Shown: in pieces, positions 1 to 9,065 of the stretch
Position numbering within the stretch: position 1 is the stretch's first letter
How the letters are laid out: every line of letters begins with the position of its first letter
From: Lepidostoma basale
Taxonomy: Eukaryota; Arthropoda; Insecta; Trichoptera; Lepidostomatidae
Length of the DNA stretch: 64,000 bases
Direction: 5' to 3'
Assembly (NCBI GenBank): GCA_022606425.2
Contig: JAHDVF020000211.1
Coordinates: forward strand, 4,991,001-5,055,000
The notes under the pieces: generated by a model
Told to the model about the DNA's origin: nothing
Database searches by the model: none
What the model saw: only the letters and a program-made list of their open reading frames with translations
Position numbers and translations under genes: made by a program

Positions 1-226
1 CACCATTTGGCTAATCTCAGGCCGCCGGCCATAAAATTCTATTGATAGGCCGTGAAAGTGTATCTGTTTTTCACATTCTGTAATCTCCCGAAGCCGACGA
101 AGTTATACACCTGATAGTTTTTATCGAAAGACGTTTAAATTTTATTACTTTCCTCATCCACTACTGTCACCAGAATGTTTTGGATAACAGAAACATGCGT
201 ATTTTTTAGAAAAAAAAAAAAAAAAC
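1..226. other. No feature recognised
   Basis: AT-rich sequence with an A15-like run near 210-226. No reading frame, repeat or regulatory motif could be supported here. Confidence 0.4.
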
Positions 227-706
227 TAGCGGACCCGACAGATGTTGTCCTGCCCGAATGTTGGCATGCCTACCGGGTCCAATTGTGAATCTAAACCATC
301 CAGGGACTCATTCAAATACACACAAAAAAATTCATCAAAATCGGTTTAGCCGTTTGGGAGGAGTTCAACTACATACTACGGATATTTTTCAAAAAAATTA
401 ACTACTACTACTGGCATGCCTACCGGGTCCATTTGTGAATCTTAGCCATCCAGGGACCCATTCAAATACATACAAAAAAATTCATCAAAATCGGTCTAGC
501 CATTTGGGAGGAGTTCAACTACATACTACGGATATTTTTCAAAAAATTTAACTACTACTACTGGCATGCCTACCGGGTCCAATTGTGAATCTAAACCATC
601 CAGGGACTCATTCAAATACAAACAAAAAATTCATCAAAATCGGTTTAGCCGTTTGGGAGGAGTTCAACTACATACTACGGATATTTTTCAAAAAATTTAA
701 CTACTA
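227..706 (+). repeat. 150-bp tandem repeat, three units, in a LINE-tail-like element
   Basis: Three head-to-tail units start at 263, 413 and 563, each opening with GGCATGCCTACCGGGTCC and ending in a run of ACT triplets. The units differ by only a few substitutions, so the expansion is recent. The array follows CTAGCGGACCCGACAG (about 227-242). The same leader plus one unit-like body is found reverse-complemented at 29214-29385. The phrase about CAAAATCGGT followed by GCCGTTTGGGAGGAG resembles 3' ends of insect LINEs (from family knowledge), so I read this as an amplified LINE 3' region. No coding capacity is seen. Confidence 0.6.
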
Positions 707-810
707 CATTTTTATACAAATAAATACGTCACTATCAATGTTGTAATAAGACTGTTTTTTCAATTTGTAAGGGTTACTGTTTATGAATATTATATATCCC
801 CATAAATAAA

Positions 811-1126
811 CTAACCATCACGCCGTCTCCCCGAAAGGGTAAGCAGAGATAATGGACCGCCACACTGCTCTATCCTGACACACCTCTCTAGCTTCTTCCA
901 TATTCAAACAGAGAGATGCATACACGTCGATTCTTCCGATCGCTAACATGACCGATCGTTAAAATTGAATTATTCTGGTTAAGCCATGTTTTCCTCGGTC
1001 TTCCGCGACTCCGTACTCTGTTTACATCGTTAAAATATACATTATTTACCATACCTTCTTCACGCATTCCATATATATTATTTCCCAGACCTTCTTCACG
1101 CATTCCATATGTCCAAACCAACGCAT
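811..1126 (-). mobile_element. 5'-truncated T1 LINE (3' end of ORF2)
   Basis: The minus strand ends in the T1 3' signature (ACGGCGTGATGGTTAGTT type; here CTAACCATCACGCCGTC on plus). It encodes broken pieces of the T1 tail, including the Arg-Gly-Arg-Pro-Arg-Lys-Thr-Trp block and a Met-Val-Lys-Lys-like stretch. A 25-bp-scale internal duplication of the segment containing CTTCTTCACGCATTCCATAT is visible near 1045-1110. Upstream ORF2 (endonuclease, reverse transcriptase) is absent. It abuts a Jockey-like relic in the same orientation. Confidence 0.75.
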
Positions 1127-1745
1127 TGATATTTTATTAGTATACTACCAGAAACGCATCCGAGATGGTTCCACATTAGGAAGACAAGATACTCTCCAAT
1201 ATCCCTTCTGAACGTACTTTCACTAAAATGAAAGACGTCGATCTCCGAAGAGACCGCGTTCAGCAGATTAATTGCTCTTCCCACCGGTGTCACCAGAGGC
1301 AGGTTAGTTCTGGCGGCCGGTAGGTAAAACTATCTATGCTGTCGCTGTCGGAGATATCTATCAAGGACAACAAGCCGAACACACTTCAGCAAGGCCGAGT
1401 TCTCGAAATATCCCCTGAGTAATCTAAAGAAATGGGTTATGAGATGCCCATCTCTTCGAAGCTGCAGAGAGTTGATCCTAAGCATGCCCCAATAGAAATG
1501 CCGTGGGATTGAGTCACGGATAGCTATCATACTCCCTCTTGTAGAGGTAACTCAGAATTTTTTTCTTGCCCCCTTTCGAGCATAACGGAATGTCTCGCCT
1601 CGTGAGGACTCCATATCACAGAACCACTTTCGAGTCTGCTCCGAACCAATGCGTTGTATAGGACTCTGAGCACATGAGGATCTCTGAAAACTCTTCCGGT
1701 CCGGGCGATGAAAGCCAACATCCTTATCATCACAATGATCCAACA
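1127..1745 (-). pseudogene. Jockey-like LINE, reverse transcriptase C-terminal remnant
   Basis: Minus-strand frames, broken by frameshifts, give in order: a segment with Leu-Val-Arg-Ser-Arg-Leu-Glu and Val-Ile-Trp-Ser-Pro (1527-1733), a Leu-Gln-Leu-Arg-Arg-Asp-Gly-His block (1330-1530) and a Pro-Val-Gly-Arg-Ala-Ile-Asn-Leu-Leu-Asn-Ala block (1096-1293). The first pattern, Leu-Val-Arg-Ser-x-Leu-Glu with Val-Ile-Trp-Ser-Pro, is typical of the region after the catalytic core in Jockey-superfamily reverse transcriptases. The same element lies on plus at 34227-34790 and its 3' end at 55858-56027. Catalytic motifs are not present, so it cannot move by itself. Confidence 0.7.
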
Positions 1746-2260
1746 AACAATGTTTAATATATTACATTTAGAGTTGTATTGAAATATTAAAAAAAAAAAT
1801 TATTATGCTTTATTTTTAAACCGTATGTTTCTTATTATTGGAACAATTAATCTCTTTTCTTATATGTTTCCTTTATCTGTTCCGTATCAAAACGTAATAC
1901 CTTCTGTCACTTTAGAACGTTATTTGCATAGCGTTTCTCTAATTTATGGACTCTAAATACTACAGTGTGTTCTTTTTTCAAATAAAACAGTATTCATTTT
2001 TCGCCTTTGTATTGGTTTCTGGCGCCAGCAACTGCTTTGAAAAATTATCTCGCTTTCAGATCTGTATTCAAACAGATGTAAGTGATGTTTGAATATTCAA
2101 TTAATTTATTATTGCGAATAAGTTCCCAGACCATAAAATAGTGGTTCTCAAAATACGGTCATCGATAAGCTATGGGAACTGTCGAAAAAATGTTTAAACA
2201 ATACACAGTATTAATTTTAGGGATCGCTGTTCTTCAATAACAAAATCAATGTGATTCGAC
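1746..2260. other. AT-rich, nothing recognised
   Basis: Low-GC sequence with A and T runs. No open frame or repeat membership was seen. Confidence 0.4.
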
Positions 2261-2490
2261 GACCTTCGTGGCCGAGTGGTAAGTACATTGATTGCCACCT
2301 CGAAGGTTCCGGGTTCGATTCCCGGCGAGGGCAATGTGATTGTTGCACTGTCTTTGGTCTGGTGTAGAATTCACGTGACAATAAAATGGCGATCACATGT
2401 CACGAGAATTACTATGATAGCTTTAATAATACCATTTACATCGATTTGGCGCATGCTGTAAAGAACGATTCAACAAAATAATAATAATAG
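2261..2490 (+). mobile_element. S1 SINE, tRNA-derived head, near full length
   Basis: The head carries an intact A box (TGGCCGAGTGG, about 2270) and B box (GGTTCGATTCC, about 2311), the internal RNA polymerase III promoter. The body follows: TGTGATTGTTGCACTG, GGTCTGGTGTAGAATTCACG, CAATAAAATGGCGAT, CATGTCACGAGAAT, ATCGATTTGGC, and a 3' tail of AAT repeats. The body is shared with the copies at 5190, 7901 and 31192. This is a retroposon and not a tRNA gene, because the body continues directly after the tRNA-like part. Mobilisation would depend on a LINE. Confidence 0.85.
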
Positions 2491-2649
2491 TAAATGAATA
2501 TATGAATTATTTGAAAATAATAGATGATTATTATGAACTCATACGTGTCTTTCCACTTGGGGTCGTGATTGAAAAATGTTATTTTACAAATTAATTATAA
2601 TTGTTACAACGACTTGTATGAAATGTCATACATTTAAAAAAAAAAATTA
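2491..2649. other. AT-rich, nothing recognised
   Basis: AT-rich spacer between the SINE and the foldback element. No structure was seen. Confidence 0.3.
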
Positions 2650-2850
2650 ACTTTGTACACGATGCCAACTTTATTAAAAAATAAAATTAAAAAACAACAA
2701 ACATGTTTCGGACACAGAAGCCCTTCGTCAGTGATATAAATATATATTTTTTAAATTCAAGAAAGGCTTTTCTGTGCCCGAAACGTATTTGCTGTTTTTT
2801 ATTTTAATTTTTTAAATAAATTTGGTGATGTGTACAAAGTTAAAAAAGAA
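2650..2850. repeat. Foldback repeat with hammerhead-like motif
   Basis: Imperfect inverted arms begin CTTTGTACACGATGCCAACT and end with the complement near 2845 (GGTGATGTGTACAAAG). Both arms carry long A/T stretches and a GAAAC core: ACATGTTTCGGACACAG on the left, CTGTGCCCGAAACGTAT on the right. The left arm contains the better-kept hammerhead core on the minus strand (separate entry). The arms have diverged, so this copy is old. Confidence 0.6.
2700..2731 (-). ncRNA. Hammerhead-ribozyme-like core, stem I not resolved
   Basis: On the minus strand: CTGACGA (2731-2725), one spacer A, GGGC...GTCC stem (with a G-U pair), GAAAC (2709-2705), then ATGTT, giving a self-complementary ACATGT stem III and a GUU-type triplet. 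All invariant core bases are present. The outer stem I is not clear, and the stem II start has the extra base that also occurs in the other copies. Activity is inference. Confidence 0.45.
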
Positions 2851-3124
2851 ACATTGTTCAATGAATCCGGAACACAAACCTATGGCGAATATAAAAGAAA
2901 TATATGTGATACATTTAAATTTATTTTAATGCTATAGGTTTAAAAAATATTTTATTAACCAATGTAATATTATTACACTCAGTTGCATTTAAGAGTTTTG
3001 TGATTGACTGATACGAACCTGTTAGCAAATAAACAAATCAGTGGTAAAATCTAATACATTCTTTTCGGCACTACAAATTTATAATGTCCTATGAAATAAG
3101 GAATATTTTGTTTCATAATTGTAA

Positions 3125-3457
3125 CTAATAAAAACGTTTGTTTTCTAGAAGTTTTATTATATTTTATGAGAATGACATGTTTCGCCTTGTTAAGGCATTA
3201 TTAAATGTAGCGAGAATCAAACGCGTGTTTAAGTTTCAGTCACATGTAAATTCTTGAATGACTCCCATTATTTATTAATACGAATGAAGTTTTCTAGAGG
3301 TTTTATTATATTTTATGGGAATGACATGTTTCGCCTAGCAAAGATTTTATCATTTGTTAATGCATTAGATACGGGAAACGTGTCATTCCTTTAAAATATA
3401 ATAACACTTCTTGAAAACAGACAATTTCATTTGTATTTGAGTTTTACACCATCGTTC
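3125..3457. repeat. Family A palindromic repeat (one arm plus one near-complete palindrome)
   Basis: Family A has arms running AATTAATACGAATGAAAACG, TTTTCTAGAAGTTTTATTAT, GGGAATGACATGTTTCGCC, AAGGCATTATCAAATG, followed by their reverse complement. Here 3125-3208 is a single left arm and 3265-3457 a palindrome whose centre has decayed. The outermost sequence (GAGTTTTACACCATCGTTC) is the target of the LINE insertion at 3458. At least 15 further copies lie in the window. Confidence 0.75.
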
Positions 3458-3859
3458 TTCTTCTTCTTCTTCTCCGGCGCTACAACCCTTGGTGGGTCTT
3501 AACCTCCTCCAAGAAACGTCTCCATCTCGTCCTGTTTGGCCGCCACCTCCCAGTCTTGCTGCTCCAGGACCCGAAAATCTGCCACGGCACCATCCAGGCA
3601 ATGCAGTCTCGGCCTACCGACGCTTCTTCGCCCTGCTGGATTGTCATACAACACTCTTTTGGGGGGCTCCAGATCTCCCATACGGTGCAAGTGCCCTAGC
3701 CAGCGCAGTCTGTTAATCTTTATAAACTTGACCACGCTGACGTCCTGGTATAGATCGTAGAGCTCTGTAGAGTGTTGTATCTCCTTCTCCACGTCTGACC
3801 AATGGTCAGTGACCATCCTTAATGGGTCTAAAGATTCTGCGGAGGATTTTCCTTTCGAT
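3458..3859 (-). mobile_element. LINE 3' fragment with TTC/GAA tail and 12-bp target-site duplication
   Basis: The minus-strand frame includes Leu-Arg-Trp-Leu-Gly-His-Leu-His-Arg-Met and Gly-Arg-Pro-Arg-Leu, the standard order in C-terminal tails of RTE-like LINE proteins, then a 3' end with GAA repeats (plus: TTCTTCTTCTTCTTCTCC). It is flanked by ACACCATCGTTC (3446-3457) and ACACCATTGTTC (3860-3871), a one-mismatch target-site duplication, showing insertion into a family A palindrome. Its final 55 bases recur at 9079-9134. Frameshifts break the frame near the end. Confidence 0.8.
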
Positions 3860-4159
3860 ACACCATTGTTCAATAAATAATAAATAACTCCCATTTGTTT
3901 TTTACACGCCATTTGGAATAACCCTAAACTATTTTGAACTTATGATAGTAAATAAACTGTAATATTTGATATTAACGGAAAAACTTACCGATTTCAAGTG
4001 GATATTTATAGAAAGATATTTGTGTGATACAATTTTGTTTACTATATGGTATTGCCAAGGTGTTAGAAAGAATTTTTCCTTAAAAATGTATGTAAACAAT
4101 ATAAGTACTTGCTTATCTATTATTTGTGTTTCTTATCACTAAAATATAGTATTTCTATG

Positions 4160-4440
4160 TGATTTAGTTTACCCGGGAGGTGTGTTTGGGAGTTTTATCC
4201 GTCGCCATGCGTGTGACCGCTCGGTTTCCCCGCCCGACCCGCCGCGCCGCCGCAGTAGATCATTCTGTAGCCGCAGGGCTATTTGTTCTGGGCTGCTACT
4301 GTGTTTTCTATTTGAACAGACGGCATATTTGCTCAACTTAAATATGCTCGCTCCGTAACTACCTTCCGCTTCCACACGAAATATTTGAGAAACCAGTGCG
4401 TGTCTGTTATTGATTCTTTTGTTGACTGGAGACCATCGAA
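4160..4440. other. GC-rich patch, unique in window
   Basis: A sharp rise in GC (CCGACCCGCCGCGCCGCCGC near 4233) in an otherwise AT-rich setting. A 68-residue minus frame (4169-4375) spans it but has no recognisable domain. It may be a decayed CpG-rich element or host regulatory DNA. No basis for a function was seen. Confidence 0.3.
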
Positions 4441-4500
4441 ACTGTCTCGGGTTGACGAACGGATTTTGTTAGTAAGGTGTATTTAGTAATTCTAACTACA

Positions 4501-4890
4501 TATCGTCACCTGAGAGTAAGAGGGTTCCAACTAACAAAATTTCACATTTGACTTTTTTTCGTGAAAAGGGTTCTTACTAACCTTATCTATACGTACAATT
4601 AAAAAAAAACATGTAATAGTATCGTCATTTTGATGTTACGAAAAGAATCAAGTTCCATCTGATCATTCAAAACACACGATTCACTGAAGAAGGATTCATT
4701 TAAATTTATAAATTTATTATTCCAACTGTTGCCAGACAAAATTTACACGTTTCTCGGTAAAAGAATCTCTGTAAATTGGAATAAACCCCTTTATTCCAAG
4801 ATACCACCCGAAACCAACAAAACTTTAACTTCATTTTTCTCAGCTTTTTACTTTTGTCAGTTGGAACCTTCTTACTCTCAGGTGACGATA
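4501..4890. mobile_element. Inverted-repeat element (MITE-like), 390 bp
   Basis: Terminal inverted repeats of 40 bp match at about 37 positions: 4501-4540 (TATCGTCACCTGAGAGTAAG first) and the reverse complement of 4851-4890. The 310-bp interior has no credible gene; the 69-residue frame at 4729-4938 runs out of the element. Superfamily and target-site duplication could not be assigned. Confidence 0.65.
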
Positions 4891-4994
4891 TTTGTACCTA
4901 TGTGCGGTAGAGAATGCGGAAGAACGCTTGTATTATGATTCGTAAAATTGAATTTCTTCTACATCCGCCTTACGCTGAATGAATTCATCTTAAT

Positions 4995-5189
4995 AATAAT
5001 TAAATGAAAACGTCTGTCTTCTGAGAGTTTCATTATATTTTAGATGGAATGACATCATATAATATTTTTTATAATGCCTTAGAAGAGCGATACATGCCAT
5101 CTAAAATATAATAAAATTCCTAGAAGGCAGACGTTTTCGTTCAAATTGATTATTTAATATGGAGTTTTACATCATTGTTCAGAAACGAA
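4995..5189. repeat. Family A palindromic repeat
   Basis: Left arm GAAAACGTCTGTCTTCTGAG and right arm AGGCAGACGTTTTC flank a decayed centre (TAATGCCTTAGAAGAGCG). The right end runs TAATATGGAGTTTTACATCA then TTGTTCAGAAAC, the outer edge of the family. An S1 SINE begins at this edge. Confidence 0.7.
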
Positions 5190-5430
5190 GACCTTCGTGG
5201 CCGAGTGGTAAGTGCATTGACTGCCACCCCTAAGGTTCCGGGTTCGGTTCCCGGCGAGGGCAGTGTGATTGTCACACTGTCTTTGGTCTGGTGTAGAATT
5301 CACGTGACAATAAAATGGCGATAGGCTAGCTACCTATCACATGTCACGAGAATCACTATGATAGCTATATTACCCTTTACATCGATTTGGCTCATGCTGT
5401 CATGGTGTAAAGAGCGAATAAAAAAAAACA
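5190..5430 (+). mobile_element. S1 SINE, near full length
   Basis: A box TGGCCGAGTGG, B box GGTTCGGTTCC (one change from the optimum), then the S1 body with the perfect TGTGATTGTCACACTG palindrome-like segment, GGTCTGGTGTAGAATTCACG and the ATCGATTTGGCTCATGCTGT end. The 3' tail is poly-A rich. It sits at the end of the family A palindrome. Confidence 0.85.
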
Positions 5431-5477
5431 TTTAAATAATATTTAGACACGCTTTGTTATAATATAATATAATTATA

Positions 5478-5936
5478 ATTATTTTGTCGAATCGCTCTTT
5501 ACATCATTACAGCGCGAGCCAATTTGATATAAAATATATAGCTATCATATTGATTCCCATGATATTATTATTTATTGTAGGGTTACATACAGTGATGGTT
5601 CATACACATACAAATTATTGTTAATACATTAGAGTTAAATAAACACATAGAACGTTACCCGCCGCTTACCCGAAGCTGTTATAGGACGCAGCGGCGCCCC
5701 TTCGTCAGCTTCGCTCAAACAATCACTAGGCCCGCCCCCCATCCACGCGGGACTTACATTAGTTGGAGAATGCACCATGCTATGTAATAAGTAGTTAATC
5801 TATCGCCATTTTATTGTCACGTGAATTCTACACCAGACCAAAGAAAGTGTGACAATCACACTGCCATCGCCGGAATCGAACCCGGGATCTTCGGTGTGAC
5901 AGTCATAGCTCCTACCACTCTGTCACGAAGGTCGTC
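5478..5936 (-). mobile_element. S1 SINE split by a 230-bp insert
   Basis: The SINE 3' end lies at 5478-5565 and the body plus head at 5797-5936, both on minus. The head has a B box on plus as GGAATCGAACCCGGGA and reaches ACGAAGGTCGTC. Between them, 5566-5796 is not SINE. It includes a GC-rich patch (CGCAGCGGCGCCCC at about 5690) and is not repeated elsewhere in the window. The insert has no recognisable transposon ends. Confidence 0.7.
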
Positions 5937-6221
5937 TATGACGTTTTATTTATTTTAAATAAACTTTTAACAGATGTTTGTCATCATTCGTAAATATATA
6001 TTTGATTAAAATTTCAACTTAAAAACGATGTTCACATATTCGTTCCTTACGTGGTCCATCCTTGTGACGCCTCCGACCCACTTCAAAATCAAACATTAAA
6101 AATCAGTATTATGTATTTTATTTTAACGATGTTAATGATTTTAGTTCTAAAAATAAATATTTTTGTCCGGAATTCTTTGATTGAGCAAAAAGTGACACAA
6201 GTTGTAATCAATGTTTATATA
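5937..6221. other. AT-rich, nothing recognised
   Basis: No gene, repeat or motif supported. Confidence 0.35.
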
Positions 6222-6223
6222 TA

Positions 6224-6725
6224 GGTGTTTTTTTAGAGTCAATACATATTCAAAATTAAAAAAAAAAACACATTAAAATAATGTTAATGTTTATGATATT
6301 GGCATTATTTAATAGATAATTTTATGCCATTATTGTTGAAATATGATTTCGGGGATATGAGCGCCACGGCTAGCTCGAATGAAGCGCAATCGTGAAATCC
6401 TATTTTCGACAATTGTTGTCTTTGTGGATTCGTATTATCCACTAGAGTGTACGTGGTGCGAAAACGATCCATGCTCTTCCGAATAACTTGCTCGGATGGA
6501 CGATTATGTCGACCGTAAAATGGACGCAGTGCACGCTAAGTTTGGCGAACCGAACCATGATTTTCAATATAAATTTGCACAATTTGCAAGCGCTGTTCTG
6601 ACGTCAGTCTATTCGTGGTGAAATTGCAAAACGTACTGACTACAAATCAACTGTCAACTGTCAAATTGACAGTCTGTAGAAACATATTTGTAGTTTAAAA
6701 ACCAAACCCCTAAAAAAAAACACCC
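6224..6725 (-). mobile_element. Mariner-like deletion derivative with TA duplication
   Basis: Ends are GGTGTTTTTTTAGAG on the left and the complement CTAAAAAAAAACACCC on the right, flanked by TA at 6222-6223 and 6726-6727, as expected for Tc1/mariner elements. The minus strand encodes the N-terminal DNA-binding part of the transposase (separate entry). The catalytic domain is missing, so 502 bp is an internally deleted copy. A T1 LINE tail starts at the right flank. Confidence 0.65.
6407..6626 (-). pseudogene. Mariner-like transposase N-terminus (helix-turn-helix), broken
   Basis: The minus frame reads through Glu-Gln-Arg-Leu-Gln-Ile-Val-Gln-Ile-Tyr, Glu-Asn-His-Gly-Ser-Val-Arg-Gln-Thr, a stop, Arg-Ala-Leu-Arg-Pro-Phe-Tyr-Gly-Arg-His-Asn-Arg-Pro-Ser-Glu and Phe-Arg-Thr-Thr-Tyr-Thr-Leu-Val-Asp. 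This is the order of the N-terminal helix-turn-helix region of insect mariner-like transposases known to me. One in-frame stop follows Val-Arg-Gln-Thr. Nothing of the DDE domain remains. Confidence 0.7.
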
Positions 6726-7345
6726 TAACTAACTAACTAACTAACTAACTAACCATCACACCATTTCTCCGGAGGGGTAGGCAGAGAGTATGGATCGCCA
6801 CAATACTCTGTCCTGGCATACCTCTCGGGCTTCCTCTACATTCATACATCGTACCATGCACGCACGTCGATTATTCCGACTTCGAATGTGGCCGCCTTTT
6901 AGTAATTGATTAATTTGGTCATGCCATGTTTTCCTCGGTCGTCCTCGGTTTTTTTTTCACTCACGCTGCTTGTGTACAACTTTTTAACAATTCTTCTCTC
7001 ATCCATTCGTTCCATATGTCCAAACCATCTCAAGGATCCTTTTCTAATTTTATGCATGATGCAGTCATCTGTCTTACATTTCTCTCTTATTTCAAAGTTC
7101 GGTATTCTATCATACAACGATTTCCCGCACATTCTTCTTAGTGATCTCATTTCTACGGCGTTTATCCTGCTTTCATCCTTCTTTTGCCAGCTCCAAGCTT
7201 CACTTCCATACATGAAGTTTGGCACTAGAACTCCGTTGTGTACTGCCATTTTTGCTTCTGTGGATATATTTCTATTTGCAGTAATGACGTGCGCCATTTA
7301 TTTTATTCCCAGCACCAACCCTTCTTTTGATGTCTTTCTCTATAA
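6726..7345 (-). mobile_element. T1 LINE 3' fragment, best-kept T1 frame, TTAG tail
   Basis: The 3' tail is eight or so CTAA units on plus (TTAG on minus). An uninterrupted minus frame of 132 codons (6899-7297) holds the T1 order: His-Asn-Gly-Val-Leu-Val-Pro, Tyr-Gly-Ser-Glu-Ala-Trp, Arg-Ile-Asn-Ala-Val-Glu-Met-Arg, Leu-Arg-Arg-Met-Cys-Gly, Trp-Phe-Gly-His-Met-Glu-Arg-Met. This is the conserved region downstream of the reverse transcriptase core in RTE-like ORF2 proteins. The catalytic parts are absent. The short tandem 3' tail fits RTE/CR1-type LINEs. Confidence 0.8.
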
Positions 7346-7900
7346 AAAAAACACATAATATAATATTATTTTGACCATTCTGTAAATCTAATGTTTTGAC
7401 AGGGCTCTTGAAATATTTTTGTTGTGTAAATATATGTTTATTTTATATTTTATTGTTACCTATGATTATAAAGTTTAAAGTGAGAAATAAATGTAAAATC
7501 GCCACCAATAAAAACATTGGGACGTGTTTTCACTGTGAAATACCAGAATCGCTGAGATATTTGTCTTGCTGCCAACAAGTCAGGAATTCGCTGATTTATA
7601 AAACACGGGATTAATAATGTAGAGGAATGCACATTTTTCTTAATGCAGTGACCATTTATTCATTTATCGTCGACTTTAAGATGAACCCAAGAGGTATTAC
7701 ATCAACTAATCTAAATAATGAATGCAAAACATCTATCGGAATATAATAAATATTACGCTAGTCATAAATAAAGGTTTGTTTTCTGTTATTTTTTAAAAAC
7801 GGCCATTCGCTGCGGAATTAAAGGTTGAATCGATGTCAATTCGCCATTTTTTTTTACCAATACATTACCAGTGACCTGTTGCTTTTATACTCATTTCTAT
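7346..7900. other. Nothing recognised
   Basis: AT-rich. A 72-codon plus frame at 7396-7614 starts with a hydrophobic stretch and holds several cysteines, but has no family resemblance and no supporting promoter. I treat it as chance. Confidence 0.35.
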
Positions 7901-8140
7901 CGGGTGGTGGTCTAGAGGATAGAACGCTTGGCTGCTGATCCAGCGTACTTGGGTTCGAGCCTGGGCGAGGGCAGTGTGATTTTCACACTGTCTTTGGTCT
8001 GGTGTAGAATTCATGTGACAATAAATTGGCGATAGATAAGCTACCTATCACATGTCACGAGAATCACTATGATAGCTATAATACCCTTTACATTGATTTG
8101 GCTCAGCTGTCGTGATGTTAAGAGCGATTAAAAAAAAAAT
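7901..8140 (+). mobile_element. Chimeric SINE: S2-like tRNA head on S1 body
   Basis: The head reads GGTGGTGGTCTAGAGGATAG (A box) and GGGTTCGAGCC (B box), like the S2 family at 19663 and 40350. It is joined at GGGCGAGGGCAGTGTGATT to the normal S1 body through ATTGATTTGGCTCAG and a poly-A tail. The other S1 copies carry the TGGCCGAGTGG head. This is a head swap between two SINE families. Confidence 0.75.
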
Positions 8141-8835
8141 TGAGAAGTACTGTATTTAAAAAAAAAAAAAAATTTAAATTTTCCAAAGATGGAAAAGAGT
8201 TTGGTAATATCTTACATATTGGTATATGTTTAAGTTTCAATAACCCGAGTAAAACTGCTACACACTCGGTGATATACTCGTACATGTAAGTTATACGAGT
8301 ACATACACAGGGGCTCTAAGTGATACGGCCAACTAGTGGCGGTCCGTTAATACAAAACGCAAACATTATTTCATGTATTATTACGCTATGCCACATTCAA
8401 GGATGTTTTCTAAATTAGTCTCCTCTTGTGAGTATCTAATTAAAAATTTGGCGCCATCGACGTTTCAATAAGAAATCTATCAATAATTCATATTATTAAG
8501 ATGGCATTATTCCACCATAAGTAGTCAATATTTTGCTTTGATCGCCTAATTATGCACATACATACATATGATTAAATCACAGATAACAAAATTGTATTAT
8601 AAGTATCTTAATCTGAGTTGGTACTATTTTTTTATAGTCTAGGTAGGTACTACAGATGTTTTAAAATAGCATTACCCTCTACCTTAATTAAATTTGACAG
8701 ACTTGACTGTCGCTATTTATCTTGGCTTGAAGTGTTGAAGGTTGTAGTATTATAAAAATAAATTTTAAGAAAGATTAATTATTATATTTATTCAGGAAAG
8801 TGTTAATCTGATACTTCTTCTTAACTTGCTATAAA
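8141..8835. other. Unique AT-rich DNA
   Basis: Poly-A runs near 8155-8172, then sequence with no repeat membership or coding signal. A recurring CTCGTACATG-like segment near 8277-8305 is short and unexplained. Confidence 0.3.
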
Positions 8836-9054
8836 TTTAAGAATCTGTTACAGGCATCTCCTTCTGTGATGCCGAACTCCAGGTATCTCCATAATTTTGG
8901 CGGTCTCTCTGGTAGACGCTGTCTAGTATTCCATGCTGAGCTATATGTGGACTTCTTGTGGGATTCATTCTCTGTATACGATGGTCGCCCCCATCTGACC
9001 ACATCTTGAACCTCATAAGACTCTTGGATTTTGGTGTTCCTTACGCGATCAAGC
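8836..9054 (-). mobile_element. LINE tail fragment (RTE-like), interrupted at its 5' side
   Basis: The minus frame has Leu-Asp-Arg-Val-Arg-Asn-Thr-Lys-Ile-Gln-Glu and, after a frameshift, Pro-Glu-Arg-Pro-Pro-Lys-Leu-Trp-Arg, corresponding to the Arg-Val-Arg-Asn and Gly-Arg-Pro-Pro-Lys-Arg-Trp blocks of T2. Frameshifted and truncated. The 410-bp retroposon at 9079 inserted just beside it. Confidence 0.6.
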
Positions 9055-9065
9055 AATTATCCCAG

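Noticed and set aside
2261..2335. tRNA gene with intact A and B boxes
   Set aside because: The tRNA-like part is directly continued by a shared SINE body in several copies and the 3' acceptor end is not made, so these are SINE heads.
6906..7358. 150-codon plus frame as a membrane protein
   Set aside because: It is the antisense of the T1 LINE coding tail on minus.
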